Shown: positions 8,424 to 16,589, numbered from the stretch's first letter. The stretch: 64,000 bases of DNA from Clostridium bornimense (GCF_000577895.1 NZ_HG917869.1:558001-622000), one strand, 5' to 3'. Numbers and translations are program-made. The notes: generated from the sequence alone by a model not told the origin.

Positions 8424-8984
8424 ATGACAATAGTTTATAAACTAAATAGAGATCACTTATTTCAAACATTAAGTGATATTTTTATCAGAACTAATAAATT
8501 CAAAAAACTAAGACTGATTTTGACTTTATTAAGCGGTATCATTGCTAGTGCTGTTTGTTACCTATTTAAAGAATTTTTAACCAAGTATTATTCACTACTA
8601 ATAATTATATTTATAATAATCGCAGTTATGATTTTGTATTTTCTTGTCTGTAAAACTCAAATCCATATACAATTTAAAGGTATTATTAAAAAATTTTACG
8701 AAAAAAATGATTATAATTATGTATTTTTACCTACTACATTAGAACTTACATCTGATTATATTAAGTATACAACTGAACATGTAGTTACCAAATTAAATTG
8801 GAATTCAATTATTGCTGTTTATGAAATAGTAGATTACTTTATTATAAATATAAATTCTGAAACTACATTATTCATTCCGTTAGATACGATTATAAATAAA
8901 GACCTATTTATTAGTATTATTACTAATAACACCAATATTAAAATAAAAAAGGAGTATCCACGAAACTGGATTTACTGTAAATAA
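8424..8984 (+). CDS. YcxB-like membrane protein, second of pair, copy A
   Basis: 186-aa protein with two transmembrane helices (about residues 33-75) and a C-terminal segment with the YcxB-like pattern: TTLELTSDYIKYTTEHVVTKLNWNSIIAVYEIVDYFII…LFIPLDTI. Paralogue of 22556-23083 (175 aa), although only moderately similar, unlike the near-identical Asp-box genes upstream. Start overlaps the stop of the disrupted preceding gene (ATGA), so the pair were probably co-translated before the IS66 insertion. AGGAG lies 8 nt upstream. Function unknown; the small diverse membrane proteins next to a cell-wall-active protein could be protective, which is speculation. Confidence 0.8.
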   Translation: MTIVYKLNRDHLFQTLSDIFIRTNKFKKLRLILTLLSGIIASAVCYLFKEFLTKYYSLLIIIFIIIAVMILYFLVCKTQIHIQFKGIIKKFYEKNDYNYVFLPTTLELTSDYIKYTTEHVVTKLNWNSIIAVYEIVDYFIININSETTLFIPLDTIINKDLFISIITNNTNIKIKKEYPRNWIYCK

Positions 8985-8987
8985 AAC

Positions 8988-9030
8988 ATCCTATAGAATA
9001 AACTTTTTTATGATGTCTATTCTATAGGAT
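8988..9030. terminator. Bidirectional hairpin between convergent genes, copy A
   Basis: Perfect 13-bp arms ATCCTATAGAATA / TATTCTATAGGAT around a T-rich loop. The equivalent spot in copy B (23098-23133) has a different but equally perfect hairpin. Confidence 0.7.
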
Positions 9031-9062
9031 ACATTTAATACTTAATTGTTTCTAATTAATAT

Positions 9063-9614
9063 CTATATTAATATAGCTATTAATACAGGTATTAATTTAA
9101 CTAACGCAACTATAGCAACTACAGAAATAATTGCAATACAAAATATACCTAATACTATTAATACAATGCTAAGAATTTTCTTTATTAAATTTAGCAATTC
9201 ATCTACATCAGATTTTACAACTTCCTCTACATACTCTTCTAATTTGTCCTTATCTATAGTTATAATCAGCATTTTAGAAACATTAATTGCTTTCTTGTTT
9301 ATTGTTTTGCTTTTTACTTGTTCTATTTTTATTTTTATTTCTCCTGTTGTTGCATCAACTTCAGCTGCAACTTTTAAATCACAATTACCAAAACTTAATA
9401 ATGTTTTCTTCAACTCTATATTTGCATCTGTACTTAGTGTTAATTCTAATTTTTCTAAAGCACTTGCTAATGTAACTCCTGAAATTTCTCTAACCTTATC
9501 TCCAGTTGGTTCATCAATTTTTCTTCTTTTTGTAGTTGTTACAAAATTATCTGAAGTTTGCTCAATCCCCAGTCTTATTTGTAATCCGTAAATTGCTTTC
9601 CAGCGAGTAATTCC
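9063..9614 (-). pseudogene. Remnant of peptidoglycan-binding/DUF1906 protein, copy A
   Basis: The minus strand reads without a stop from about 9614 to 9063. It begins GITRWKAIYGLQIRLGIEQTSDNF, matching residues about 28-56 of the 704-aa protein at 23142-25256, then jumps to KVREISGVTLASALEKLELTL, matching residues about 564 onward, to the hydrophobic C-terminus. Roughly 500 codons are therefore deleted in frame. No ATG precedes the matching N-terminal part, so it is probably not made as a full product; an internal start could express the 116-residue C-terminal piece (9063-9413) with its beta region and hydrophobic tail. Confidence 0.8.
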
Positions 9615-9620
9615 ATAAAT

Positions 9621-9674
9621 AAAAGAACTGTTATAAAACTAACTTTCTAGTTAGCGATTATAACAGTTCTTTTT
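9621..9674. repeat. Inverted repeat upstream of remnant, copy A
   Basis: AAAAGAACTGTTATA and its complement flank an inner AACTAACTTTCTAGTTAG hairpin, giving a long stem with T-rich ends; probably a bidirectional terminator insulating the divergent genes. The same element is at 25352-25402 in copy B. Confidence 0.65.
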
Positions 9675-9850
9675 ATATAATTAGATTTTTATAATTCAAC
9701 AAAATACTTATAAAGTATAATTCTAATCAATTAAAAATTTATACGACATCACCTGCAAATTTGATAGAAAAAATTATTACCTTAATTAAAATAATTACAT
9801 AAAAAACTGTAATATACAACTAATATTTTTCTGGAAAATATCCATTTTAT

Positions 9851-9880
9851 CAGTTTTTATCACTTTTTGTATAACTTTAT
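9851..9880 (+). promoter_or_regulatory. Possible LytTR (AgrA) direct-repeat site upstream of sigma gene
   Basis: CAGTTTTTA at 9851 is identical to the first half of the repeat in front of agrD (12106). A weaker second half TAACTTTAT starts 21 nt later, the spacing usual for LytTR regulators. It lies about 45-70 nt upstream of the sigma promoter motif. Tentative. Confidence 0.3.
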
Positions 9881-9923
9881 ATTTTTTGTAATTTAATGAA
9901 TAATTTTATATAATTAACATATG

Positions 9924-9951
9924 TTTACAAAGTCGTTTTTTATTGCTTATT
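9924..9951 (+). promoter_or_regulatory. TcdR-type promoter motif before sigma gene
   Basis: TTTACA (9924-9929), 16-nt spacer, CTTATT (9946-9951). This differs by one base from the TTTACA-N16-CTTTTT found before the 704-aa and 177-aa genes. Group 5 sigma factors such as TcdR and BotR use TTTACA-type -35 and CTCTTT-type -10 elements, and TcdR activates its own gene, so autoregulation is likely. Confidence 0.6.
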
Positions 9952-9984
9952 AATATATAAATATTAAATTTGGAGGTTTTTAGA

Positions 9985-10521
9985 ATGAGTAAAAATATTT
10001 ATAAATTAATTATTGACAGCAAAAATGGAAATTCCAAAGCTTTAGAAACACTTTTAGATTTATTTAAAGGATTACTCAACAAATATGCATATTTTCTAGA
10101 TTATGAGGATGCAAAAAATGATTTAAATCTTCACTTTATTAAAGTTATAAAAACTATGACAATTAATGAATCAATGAACGCTGATGCTATTTTAGTCTCC
10201 TATCTACATAGATCAATAAAACATGAATTCTTACGTCTTTCTAAAAAGAAAGCTAAAGAGAATTATATTAGTTTAGACTTAGACATAATTAATGAATCAA
10301 ATGAAAACGATATAAATTTTGATTATTTACCTGATTTTATTGATAAATATTTAACTGCTAAAGAAGCATCAATAATAAAAATGATATACTTGAAAGATTA
10401 TAGTGTTAATGATGTATCTAAAATTATGAATACTTCAAGACAAGCTGTGAATCAATGTAAAAAGCGTTCATTAATAAAACTAAGAAATATTTTGGAGGAA
10501 AATTCTTCATTTTACGGATAG
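9985..10521 (+). CDS. TcdR/UviA-type alternative sigma factor (group 5)
   Basis: 178-aa protein resembling the small clostridial sigma factors TcdR, BotR, TetR and UviA: N-terminal KNIYKLIIDSKNGNSKALETLL, a region-2-like stretch with YEDAKNDLNLHFIKVIK near residue 48, and a region 4 helix-turn-helix VNDVSKIMNTSRQAVNQCKKRSLIKLR near residues 138-165. Start chosen at ATG 9985 behind TGGAGG (9971-9976); the in-frame TTG at 9970 precedes that site. Family members direct RNA polymerase to toxin or bacteriocin genes. It is divergent from a cell-wall protein gene (degraded here, intact in copy B) and followed 85 bp later by a holin gene, the tcdR-tcdE / uviA-uviB arrangement. Confidence 0.85.
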   Translation: MSKNIYKLIIDSKNGNSKALETLLDLFKGLLNKYAYFLDYEDAKNDLNLHFIKVIKTMTINESMNADAILVSYLHRSIKHEFLRLSKKKAKENYISLDLDIINESNENDINFDYLPDFIDKYLTAKEASIIKMIYLKDYSVNDVSKIMNTSRQAVNQCKKRSLIKLRNILEENSSFYG

Positions 10522-10554
10522 TGTTACTACACGATAAAAACTTTATTTGACATG

Positions 10555-10582
10555 TTTATAGTTTTAAATAAAAATTCTCTCT
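10555..10582 (+). promoter_or_regulatory. TcdR-type promoter motif before holin gene
   Basis: TTTATA (10555-10560), 16-nt spacer, CTCTCT (10577-10582), 24 nt before the holin start. Same spacing as three other sites in the region; one mismatch to TTTACA and one to CTCTTT. Confidence 0.5.
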
Positions 10583-10606
10583 ATTATTTAAAGGAGGTGT
10601 TATTGT

Positions 10607-11005
10607 ATGGATAATATTATAAAATCCATGAATCTAATCTTTTCTTTTATTGCTACCATTGTTACATGGATCTTTGGAGGTTGGAATATTTCAATAATAG
10701 TTTTAATTTCTTTCATGGCATTAGATTATATAACAGGTATTTTAAAAGCTTATATATCAAATAATTTATCGTCTTCTATTGGTATTAAAGGTATAGCCAA
10801 AAAAGGGTTAATTCTAATTGTTCTTATTGTAGGTTCACTATTAGATAGATTAATAAATTCAAATGAGTGGATTTTTAGAACATTAATATGTTACTTTTAT
10901 ATTTCAAACGAAGGATTAAGTTTATTAGAAAATTGTGCACTACTAGGATTGCCATTACCGGATAAATTACTAAATTCGTTGAAGCAATTGCAAGAAAAAA
11001 AGTAA
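10607..11005 (+). CDS. TcdE/UviB-like holin
   Basis: 132-aa membrane protein of the phage_holin_4 (toxin secretion/phage lysis holin) family. Three hydrophobic segments (about residues 10-27, 28-47, 66-83), the conserved ALDYITGILKAY motif near residue 43, SSxxGIKGIAKKG near residue 60, and a charged C-terminus with NEGLSLLENCALLGLPLPDKL. TcdE in C. difficile uses this fold to release signal-less toxins without full lysis, and UviB neighbours UviA. Start ATG 10607 behind AAAGGAGGTG. It sits directly after the TcdR-type sigma gene and carries a matching promoter motif, which suggests export of leaderless proteins made in the same region. Confidence 0.9.
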   Translation: MDNIIKSMNLIFSFIATIVTWIFGGWNISIIVLISFMALDYITGILKAYISNNLSSSIGIKGIAKKGLILIVLIVGSLLDRLINSNEWIFRTLICYFYISNEGLSLLENCALLGLPLPDKLLNSLKQLQEKK

Positions 11006-11097
11006 TTGTAATTTGCATTATTTATTACCACTCTATACCAACAAAATTTATTAAAAATGCTACAGTTGACCAATTACAAATTCTATATTTTCATAAT

Positions 11098-11140
11098 AAA
11101 AAACAGTTACGATTTCTCTGTAACTGTTTTTTATTTTATT
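11098..11140 (+). terminator. Intrinsic terminator after holin
   Basis: AAAACAGTTAC / GTAACTGTTTTTTATTTT hairpin, 95 bp downstream of the holin. Confidence 0.85.
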
Positions 11141-11269
11141 ATATATATTTTAATAGGAATTTCATTAGAACACATCACTTCCTATTCTATTTATAGGCTT
11201 TTCAAATTATTTTCATAAGCCTTCATCTTAATGTTAATAATGACAAAGTCAAAGAAGTTCAAGAAGATA

Positions 11270-11995
11270 CTAACCTAATAACTTCTTTATGCCCCTAGTA
11301 GACGCAAGACATTCATCCCCTGTTATCATATAAATGATTCTATTTTTCTTATCTATTTCTTTTATTTTATCTTTGTTGATAATAAATGAGGTATGACATC
11401 TACAAAAACGTTCATCTAACATCTTATAAACTTCCTTCATATTACTATAAAACTCTACTTGTCTATTAGTACAATTAAGAATTACCTTATGTATAGTAGT
11501 CGATGTTTCAAAGAAAATAATATCATTAAAATCAACGTTGATAATTCTATCATCTAATTTCACTGAAAATACTTTTTGTAGTTCTGAAGATTTTATTTTA
11601 TATTTATCAAGAGCATTCTTTATACATGCTTTTATTCTATCTCCTATATTCTTATAATTATCCTTTATGATATAATCCATTGCCTCTACTTTATACATAA
11701 AAGTTAAATAGCTCATTTCAGCATGAGTGGTTATAAATACTATAAATCCTCTTGGATCATATTTTCTTATTTGCTCTGCCAATTGTATTCCATTTATACT
11801 TGAACGAAGATCCACATCTAAAAAATATAGCCCAGTAACTGTATTATTCTTTAGTTTATCTAAAACTATATATGGATCATCAGTAACTAATTCTATTTCC
11901 ATATCATAATTTTCTATCATAATAATATTGCTTATAATATCCTTAAATTTTTCTTTTTGTTCCTTATTATCCTCACATATGAAAATTTTTATCAT
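11270..11995 (-). CDS. agrA: AgrA-like LytTR response regulator
   Basis: Receiver domain followed by a LytTR DNA-binding domain. The start is set at ATG 11995 (MIKIFICEDNKEQ), which has GGGTGAGG upstream; an upstream in-frame ATG at 12058 has no such site and would prepend 21 unlikely residues. Acidic pocket CEDN, phosphoacceptor Asp in YFLDVDL near residue 60, and a LytTR block near residues 140-240 (VDFNDIIFFETSTTIHKVIL … RCHTSFIINKDKIKEID). It is transcribed divergently from agrD-agrB-agrC, so signalling could control both sides. This completes an agr peptide quorum-sensing circuit. Confidence 0.88.
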   Translation of the reverse strand: MIKIFICEDNKEQKEKFKDIISNIIMIENYDMEIELVTDDPYIVLDKLKNNTVTGLYFLDVDLRSSINGIQLAEQIRKYDPRGFIVFITTHAEMSYLTFMYKVEAMDYIIKDNYKNIGDRIKACIKNALDKYKIKSSELQKVFSVKLDDRIINVDFNDIIFFETSTTIHKVILNCTNRQVEFYSNMKEVYKMLDERFCRCHTSFIINKDKIKEIDKKNRIIYMITGDECLASTRGIKKLLG

Positions 11996-12105
11996 ACCAT
12001 CCTCACCCCAATGAAATACATTATATATAATTTTATCATAAATAGTATTATTATTCATTTTTTACTTAATAATCATCATTTTTTGTAATTAGAATTTATT
12101 TTATT

Positions 12106-12168
12106 CAGTTTTTATTTATATTTTTACCATTTTTATCTTTTTGTGATGTATTACTAAAAAAGTATTAT
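12106..12168 (+). promoter_or_regulatory. Putative AgrA-activated promoter of agrDBC
   Basis: Direct repeats CAGTTTTTA (12106-12114) and CCATTTTTA (12127-12135) are exactly 21 nt apart, the helical spacing of LytTR/AgrA boxes. They abut a weak -35 TTGTGA (12141) and a -10 TATTAT (12163) with 16-nt spacing, the layout of an AgrA-dependent promoter. The first half recurs at 9851 upstream of the sigma gene. Confidence 0.5.
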
Positions 12169-12202
12169 TATAGATATATATAATATTAAGGAGTGAGTAA
12201 TT

Positions 12203-12361
12203 ATGAAAAATGAAAAGAAAAAATTTATAAGTAAAATTACTGATAGCTGTGCAAATAAATTAATAAATATTGGTGAGAAACATTGTGAATCAACATCTAT
12301 TATATTTACTTTCTATGAACCAAAATTATCTAAAAAATTATTAAACGAAATTAATAAATAA
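12203..12361 (+). CDS. agrD: AgrD-like autoinducer peptide precursor
   Basis: A 52-codon frame with AAGGAGTGAG ribosome binding site, 129 bp before agrB. It has the AgrD layout: basic amphipathic N-terminus (MKNEKKKFISKITDSCANKL), a central part with Cys at residues 16 and 28, and a C-terminal recognition tail YEPKLSKKLLNEI. The tail resembles the EPxxPxEL region that AgrB needs. If that tail is aligned conventionally, the position normally filled by the ring-forming Cys falls on SIIFTF, suggesting a Ser (lactone) ring; Cys28 would give an unusually long ring. The mature signal is therefore uncertain. Confidence 0.75.
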   Translation: MKNEKKKFISKITDSCANKLINIGEKHCESTSIIFTFYEPKLSKKLLNEINK

Positions 12362-12490
12362 TTATAATTATTATGTATATTTTGCAAATTGAGGAATTTT
12401 GTTTTATAATAGGAATATATTTATAGACAATTAAAAAATTGTGTCTTTTCTAATGTTATTATGTATATTAGCTAAAAGGAGTATATTCTA

Positions 12491-13111
12491 ATGAAAATAA
12501 ATTTTAAATTTGACATATATGAATACATAACTATAAAAATTATTTCTTTCTTTAAAAAAAAAATAGATTTAAATAAATCATCTTTAGAAAAATTATCTTT
12601 AGGAGTATTAGTTTTACTTATAAATATATTTAAAATAGCATTTGTACTTATAGTCTCTTTACCTTTAGGAATCTTAAAAGAGACTATAGTATTAGTGCTA
12701 TTTTTTGGTGTTTTAAGATTCTTTTCCTTGGGTATTCATGCAAAAAGTAGTATAGGGTGTACAATTATGACCTTATTCATATATATTTTTTCTTCCTATC
12801 TTAGTCATAACTATCCTTTATCTATATCAATAGTGATGATTCTCTCATTAATTAGCTTAATAATTATATTTGTTTATTCTCCAGCAGATACTTACAATCG
12901 TCCATTAACTGACTCAAAAAAACGTAAAAAATTAAAAATACAATCATTAATACTTTCTATTTTATATTTATTATTAAGCATCATTGTTAATAATCTTATT
13001 TTTTACAATTTAATAATGTATTGTTTGCTTTTTCAATCAATTAGTATACATCCAATAACATATAAAATTTTTAAACAGCCCTATTCTAATTATAAAAATC
13101 TTATACAATAA
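12491..13111 (+). CDS. agrB: AgrB-like peptide-processing membrane endopeptidase
   Basis: 206-aa integral membrane cysteine protease that trims and cyclises AgrD. Catalytic His83 and Cys90 lie in RFFSLGIHAKSSIGC, with the seven-residue separation seen in Staphylococcus AgrB (H77/C84). Four to six hydrophobic segments, and the family's YSPADTYNRPL motif near residue 132 (usually APA.tknkPi) followed by a basic cluster KKRKKLK. Start at ATG 12491 behind AAAAGGAG. Lies between agrD and agrC in one probable operon. Confidence 0.92.
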   Translation: MKINFKFDIYEYITIKIISFFKKKIDLNKSSLEKLSLGVLVLLINIFKIAFVLIVSLPLGILKETIVLVLFFGVLRFFSLGIHAKSSIGCTIMTLFIYIFSSYLSHNYPLSISIVMILSLISLIIIFVYSPADTYNRPLTDSKKRKKLKIQSLILSILYLLLSIIVNNLIFYNLIMYCLLFQSISIHPITYKIFKQPYSNYKNLIQ

Positions 13112-13142
13112 TTCACTACGTATATTTATAGGGGAGGTTCAT

Positions 13143-14447
13143 ATGCATACCATCTACATTATTTTTATTTTATCATTTTCAATTTTGACAATATTAGCAA
13201 CCTTACACAATATTAGTGGTTATAAATTTAGTATTATTGAAAAGGTTTTATTATTTTTATCTATTATCATATCATATTTTATTTTATACTTAATAAATAT
13301 AAATTTAGCATCAATTTCTACATATATAATTCCAATAATCTTTATATATATAAGAAATAATAAACTACTTAAAAGTATTTTTATCCAAGCGATTACTTGT
13401 ATAATAATAATATTTAGCGATAATATTATTACACTAATTATCATAAAATGCATTAGTGAAGATTTCACAAGAACTACTTATGGATATATTATAACTTCTT
13501 TGCTTATATTAATACTTGCATATTCTATAAGTAAATTATTATCTATAATTATAAAGAAATATGGTAGTCTTATAACTGAATACTCAAAATCTAAATATTC
13601 CATATTGATATATGTAATGGTGATATTAACTTTAGGTGTATTTTACATAAATATAAATTGGAATATTTCTGATGATGCTACCTATCTTGCTCAAATAAAT
13701 GGTATATTATTTTTAATATATGGAGCGTTAATGATAATAATAACCGCTATATTGCTTTTTATATTGAAGAAAGATCAGAATTTTAAAATTAAAGAAATGC
13801 AAATGAATAACCTCCAGGAATATACTTATAATCTGGAATGTTTATATATGGACATGCGTAAGTTTAGACATGATTATATAAATATTATATCTTCAATGGC
13901 AGATTTTATTGAAAGTAAAGATATTGAAGGATTAGCAAAGCATTTTACCGAACATATATATCCATTGAATACAGAAATGAATAAAAACAATTATAAATTA
14001 GGTTTGTTAAAAAATATTCTAATGCCTGAAATTAAAGGACTTCTTTCTGCAAAAATTATCAGAGCTCAAGAATTAGGTGTTGATGTGATACTAGAAATAG
14101 TGGAACCCATTGATAAAATAAACTTAGATATAATAGATTTAAATAGATGTTTAGGAATTATACTAGATAATGCCATAGAAGCAACATTACCTAGTGAGGA
14201 AAAGAAGCTACATATAGCCTTTATAAAGAAGAATTCTTCTATATTCATCGTTGTATCAAATACCTTTGAAGGTAAAATTCCTCCTTTATCTAAAATATTC
14301 AAAGCTGGTTTTTCTACCAAAGGAAAAAATCGTGGCTTAGGGTTAAGTAATTTAAAAGATATTATGAATAAGTATTCTAATGCCACATTGGATACATATA
14401 TTGAAGATAATAGATTTACTCAAAATATAACTATATCTAATTATTAA
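13143..14447 (+). CDS. agrC: AgrC-like sensor histidine kinase
   Basis: 434-aa quorum sensor. Six or seven transmembrane segments occupy residues about 1-208; the cytoplasmic kinase follows: H-box with His243 in RKFRHDYINII, N-box LDNAIEAT near residue 343 and G-box KGKNRGLGLSN near residue 393, typical of the GHKL family used by AgrC/ComD. Start ATG 13143 behind GGGGAGG. Partner of the divergent agrA product and probable receptor for the agrD peptide. It ends the operon; no clear terminator follows, and a recombinase remnant begins at 14454. Confidence 0.9.
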   Translation: MHTIYIIFILSFSILTILATLHNISGYKFSIIEKVLLFLSIIISYFILYLININLASISTYIIPIIFIYIRNNKLLKSIFIQAITCIIIIFSDNIITLIIIKCISEDFTRTTYGYIITSLLILILAYSISKLLSIIIKKYGSLITEYSKSKYSILIYVMVILTLGVFYININWNISDDATYLAQINGILFLIYGALMIIITAILLFILKKDQNFKIKEMQMNNLQEYTYNLECLYMDMRKFRHDYINIISSMADFIESKDIEGLAKHFTEHIYPLNTEMNKNNYKLGLLKNILMPEIKGLLSAKIIRAQELGVDVILEIVEPIDKINLDIIDLNRCLGIILDNAIEATLPSEEKKLHIAFIKKNSSIFIVVSNTFEGKIPPLSKIFKAGFSTKGKNRGLGLSNLKDIMNKYSNATLDTYIEDNRFTQNITISNY

Positions 14448-14453
14448 AGAATT

Positions 14454-14625
14454 ATGAATATCCTTAAACTTAGTATTAAGAAACTCTGATATTCTAAGAC
14501 CTAAATTAAGTAGCAATGTATATTTCAATAATCTCTATATCTATTTAAAGTATAGGAATGATCAATGATGTTAAGTAAAGTGCTAGCTCCATATTCACTT
14601 AAATATATAGACATAGTTTTAAATA
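14454..14625 (-). pseudogene. Tyrosine recombinase remnant
   Basis: The minus strand encodes KTMSIYLSEYGASTLLNIID and, after a frameshift, YTLLLNLGLRISEFLN, matching residues about 130-186 of the intact recombinase at 18412-19371, including its catalytic Arg region. About 170 bp survive. It shows that a second copy of this recombinase gene once lay just beyond agrC. Confidence 0.8.
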
Positions 14626-14646
14626 TCTCATTATTTTTAATAGCTC

Positions 14647-15018
14647 TTATGAGTCCACAGATTCTATAAAAAGAAGATGGACTAAAAACAATATATCCAA
14701 ATATAAAAAAGTAACTGTAATGGGTATACCAATTATTGTATAAAATATAATAACTTCAATAATAAAATATACTACATATAGTAATATGAAACTGATTTTA
14801 ACCATCATTGCTATAAATAATATTTCTTTAGACGGCTTGTTAATTTTAAAAATATAAATTGCGTTTATAATATTAAACAACATTAAAAATCCTGTTAAAA
14901 TTAATCCATATTTTAAAGGAATTATGTACCAACGAGAGTTGCTTACAATTTCAGAATAACCTGCAAATTCATACATAATTCTTATAGAAAATAAATATAT
15001 ACATATAATATATAACAC
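14647..15018 (-). CDS. Small hypothetical membrane protein
   Basis: 123-aa frame made almost entirely of four hydrophobic helices; family not recognised. The open frame can be followed about 16 codons further upstream (to near 15065) where AAAGGGGG precedes ATGAG; that ATG reads into a stop at the third codon, so a one-base insertion may have separated the true start from the rest. It may therefore be a broken gene. GTG near 15018 is the first in-frame start left. Sits alone between a recombinase remnant and a glucosaminidase fragment. Confidence 0.5.
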   Translation of the reverse strand: MLYIICIYLFSIRIMYEFAGYSEIVSNSRWYIIPLKYGLILTGFLMLFNIINAIYIFKINKPSKEILFIAMMVKISFILLYVVYFIIEVIIFYTIIGIPITVTFLYLDILFLVHLLFIESVDS

Positions 15019-15529
15019 TGGTAGTATATATTTTTGCTTATTATTTAAAAAAATAGTTTGATATCTATCTCATTTCCCCCTTTTGTAAACTCTTACACTT
15101 TTCTATTTATGGTAACATTTTATTAGAAAACCTATTTTCATTCTTTCTTTATATTAATAAACCTATCACTTAGACATCCATGTAATACTGGTACTATAAA
15201 AGTTATTACCATAATATGCTAAATGAAATTTGTCATCGTTTTTTCTAAAGATCTAGTTTCAAAAAGTCCATACTCATCCCCTCTTGCTAATCTTTTGCTT
15301 CAATCAATCTCCTTATTTACTATATTAACCAAGTTATTTCCTAATATATTATCACATAAAAATGATTAATGTATATATAGATTTTCCACAATCAATAAAA
15401 GAAGAATGATATATAGAAGATAAAATAATAAAATTACTTTCAATAAAAAGTAAAAGTAAGCTAAATAGAGTTATTTTTCATCTTTTAGCTATCTTAATTA
15501 CCTCACCTACATATATCAAGTTAGGATAG
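15019..15529. other. Gene-poor stretch with a possible remnant
   Basis: No intact gene. On the minus strand 15219-15310 reads SKRLARGDEYGLFETRSL and so on behind an in-frame stop, which looks like the decayed end of an unidentified protein. The remainder is AT-rich without recognisable structure. Confidence 0.4.
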
Positions 15530-15889
15530 CTAATAGCATTTATAGTAACTAAGTGTTAGCTTCCCTAACAGCTCTATATCTTTCTGTAAGTAATAATTTA
15601 GTATGCTCTTTATAGAATCATTAAAACTATCATAGGCTCTAAATTTAGCAGCTACAGTTTGCCTCATACCATTGTAGTATTCTGTAGTATCCATTGTAGT
15701 ATAAGCACCGTTCCAGTCATCAAAGGCTTTTATACCAAATAAATTCTTAGCCTTTACTGATAATGTGGAACTACCCCATCCACTTTCTAAGATTGCTTGA
15801 GCTATCGTCACAGATGCTAATATTCCATGGTTCCTATGGCCATAAATGGCACCATCTTTAACAAGATTTATGAAACTTTGTTTCTCCAT
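15530..15889 (-). CDS. Glucosaminidase-type peptidoglycan hydrolase, truncated
   Basis: 119-aa protein matching the front half of the GH73 (LytG/FlgJ-like N-acetylglucosaminidase) fold: ILASVTIAQAILESGWGSS with the catalytic Glu, then AKNLFGIKAFDDWNGA and a YNGM…AKFRAYDSFNDSIK stretch. The usual following block (…RYxxxxG…) is missing and the C-terminus diverges after residue 98, so it is probably shortened by a frameshift or deletion. There is no signal peptide. Start ATG 15889 behind GAGGAGG. Divergent from a sigma-70-type gene, echoing the sigma/cell-wall pairing in the duplicated segments. Confidence 0.75.
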   Translation of the reverse strand: MEKQSFINLVKDGAIYGHRNHGILASVTIAQAILESGWGSSTLSVKAKNLFGIKAFDDWNGAYTTMDTTEYYNGMRQTVAAKFRAYDSFNDSIKSILNYYLQKDIELLGKLTLSYYKCY

Positions 15890-16010
15890 AAATATTCCTC
15901 CTCAAAATCTAAAATTTCAGTTATAATATATACATTAAATCCTTTATTTACCAATAACAAAACATACATTTTGCATATTTATTACTAATAGACGATTATG
16001 AGGTGATAAT

Positions 16011-16589
16011 ATGCTATCTTATAAAGAAATCGAGAACTTAGTAGGAGATTCAAAGAAAGGAAACAAGCTATCCACAATGGAGCTTGTAAAACACTTTGAG
16101 CCTTTTATTTTTAATGCAGTAAAAAACGTTAACATAAGTGGATACGATACTAATGATTTAATACAAGTAGGTTATTCTGCCCTAATAGTTGCCATAAACA
16201 AATATAATGTAAACTCAAATACATTCTGCTCCTATGCCTATAGAGCAATTAAGAACGCTATTAACTATACAATAAGATCTAATGTTAAGCATAATAACCT
16301 TTCCTTAAACAACACTATAGATGAAGAAAAAACAATGACTATTATAGATAACATTCAGGATGAAAGTACTTTAGAAGATACATATTTAACCAAACTTACT
16401 AATAACCAGTTAAGTAAGGTTTTAAGTAACTTAAACTATGAAGATAAAGAACTTATTAAAGAAATTTACTTTAATAAAACATCTGTAAGGAAGTATGCTG
16501 AGAAGCATCAGATATATTATCAGAAAGCTTTAAGAAGAAAGAATAGAATACTTATGGAGCTTAGAGATAAGTTTCAGGGGGAAGGATGA
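16011..16589 (+). CDS. Sigma-70 family RNA polymerase sigma factor
   Basis: 192-aa protein with sigma region 2 (FEPFIFNAVKNVNISGYDTNDLIQVGYSALIVAINKYN … FCSYAYRAIKNAINYTIRS, residues about 28-94) and a region 4-like C-terminus (LNYEDKELIKEIYFNKTSVRKYAEKHQIYYQKALRRKNRIL). It is a conventional compact sigma similar to those of mobile elements, not a TcdR-type protein. Start ATG 16011 preceded by GAGGTG. Divergent from the truncated glucosaminidase, which could be a target. Its promoter specificity cannot be read from the sequence. Confidence 0.8.
   Translation: MLSYKEIENLVGDSKKGNKLSTMELVKHFEPFIFNAVKNVNISGYDTNDLIQVGYSALIVAINKYNVNSNTFCSYAYRAIKNAINYTIRSNVKHNNLSLNNTIDEEKTMTIIDNIQDESTLEDTYLTKLTNNQLSKVLSNLNYEDKELIKEIYFNKTSVRKYAEKHQIYYQKALRRKNRILMELRDKFQGEG

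Larger units (their letters stand above)
5339..8427 (+). pseudogene. YcxB-like membrane protein interrupted by IS66
   Basis: The coding sequence runs 5339-5726, is split by an IS66 element (5727-8285, 8-bp target repeat CAATAAAC) and resumes at 8294, ending TGA 8425-8427. Joined, it matches the intact 172-aa protein at 22038-22556 along its length (for instance NKLICIKFNTGDTILF here and NKSFICIKFNTQDSILF there). Two transmembrane helices near residues 30-75 and a C-terminal beta-rich region fit the YcxB-like family, whose function is unknown. Its stop overlapped the next start (ATGA at 8424), as in copy B. As it stands, the truncated frame would add a short tail from the IS and stop at 5752. 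Confidence 0.8.
3899..10470. repeat. Duplicated segment, copy A
   Basis: This stretch repeats the gene order of 20596-25985: Asp-box protein, YcxB-like protein, second YcxB-like protein, convergent cell-wall protein (minus strand), inverted repeat, divergent TcdR-type sigma gene. Copy A has an IS66 (5727-8285) inside the first YcxB gene and a large internal deletion in the cell-wall gene, but an intact sigma gene. Identity with B is uneven: nearly identical over 3899-5345, low over the YcxB genes, high again over 9100-10470. Confidence 0.85.

Noticed and set aside
9046-9591. 181-codon plus-strand open frame over the cell-wall protein remnant
   Set aside because: It is antisense to sequence that aligns residue by residue with the 704-aa protein on the minus strand; Ser/Thr/Ile-rich low complexity.
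15219-15310. Short gene on the minus strand (SKRLARGDEYGLFET…)
   Set aside because: An in-frame stop precedes it and no start fits; treated as a probable remnant.
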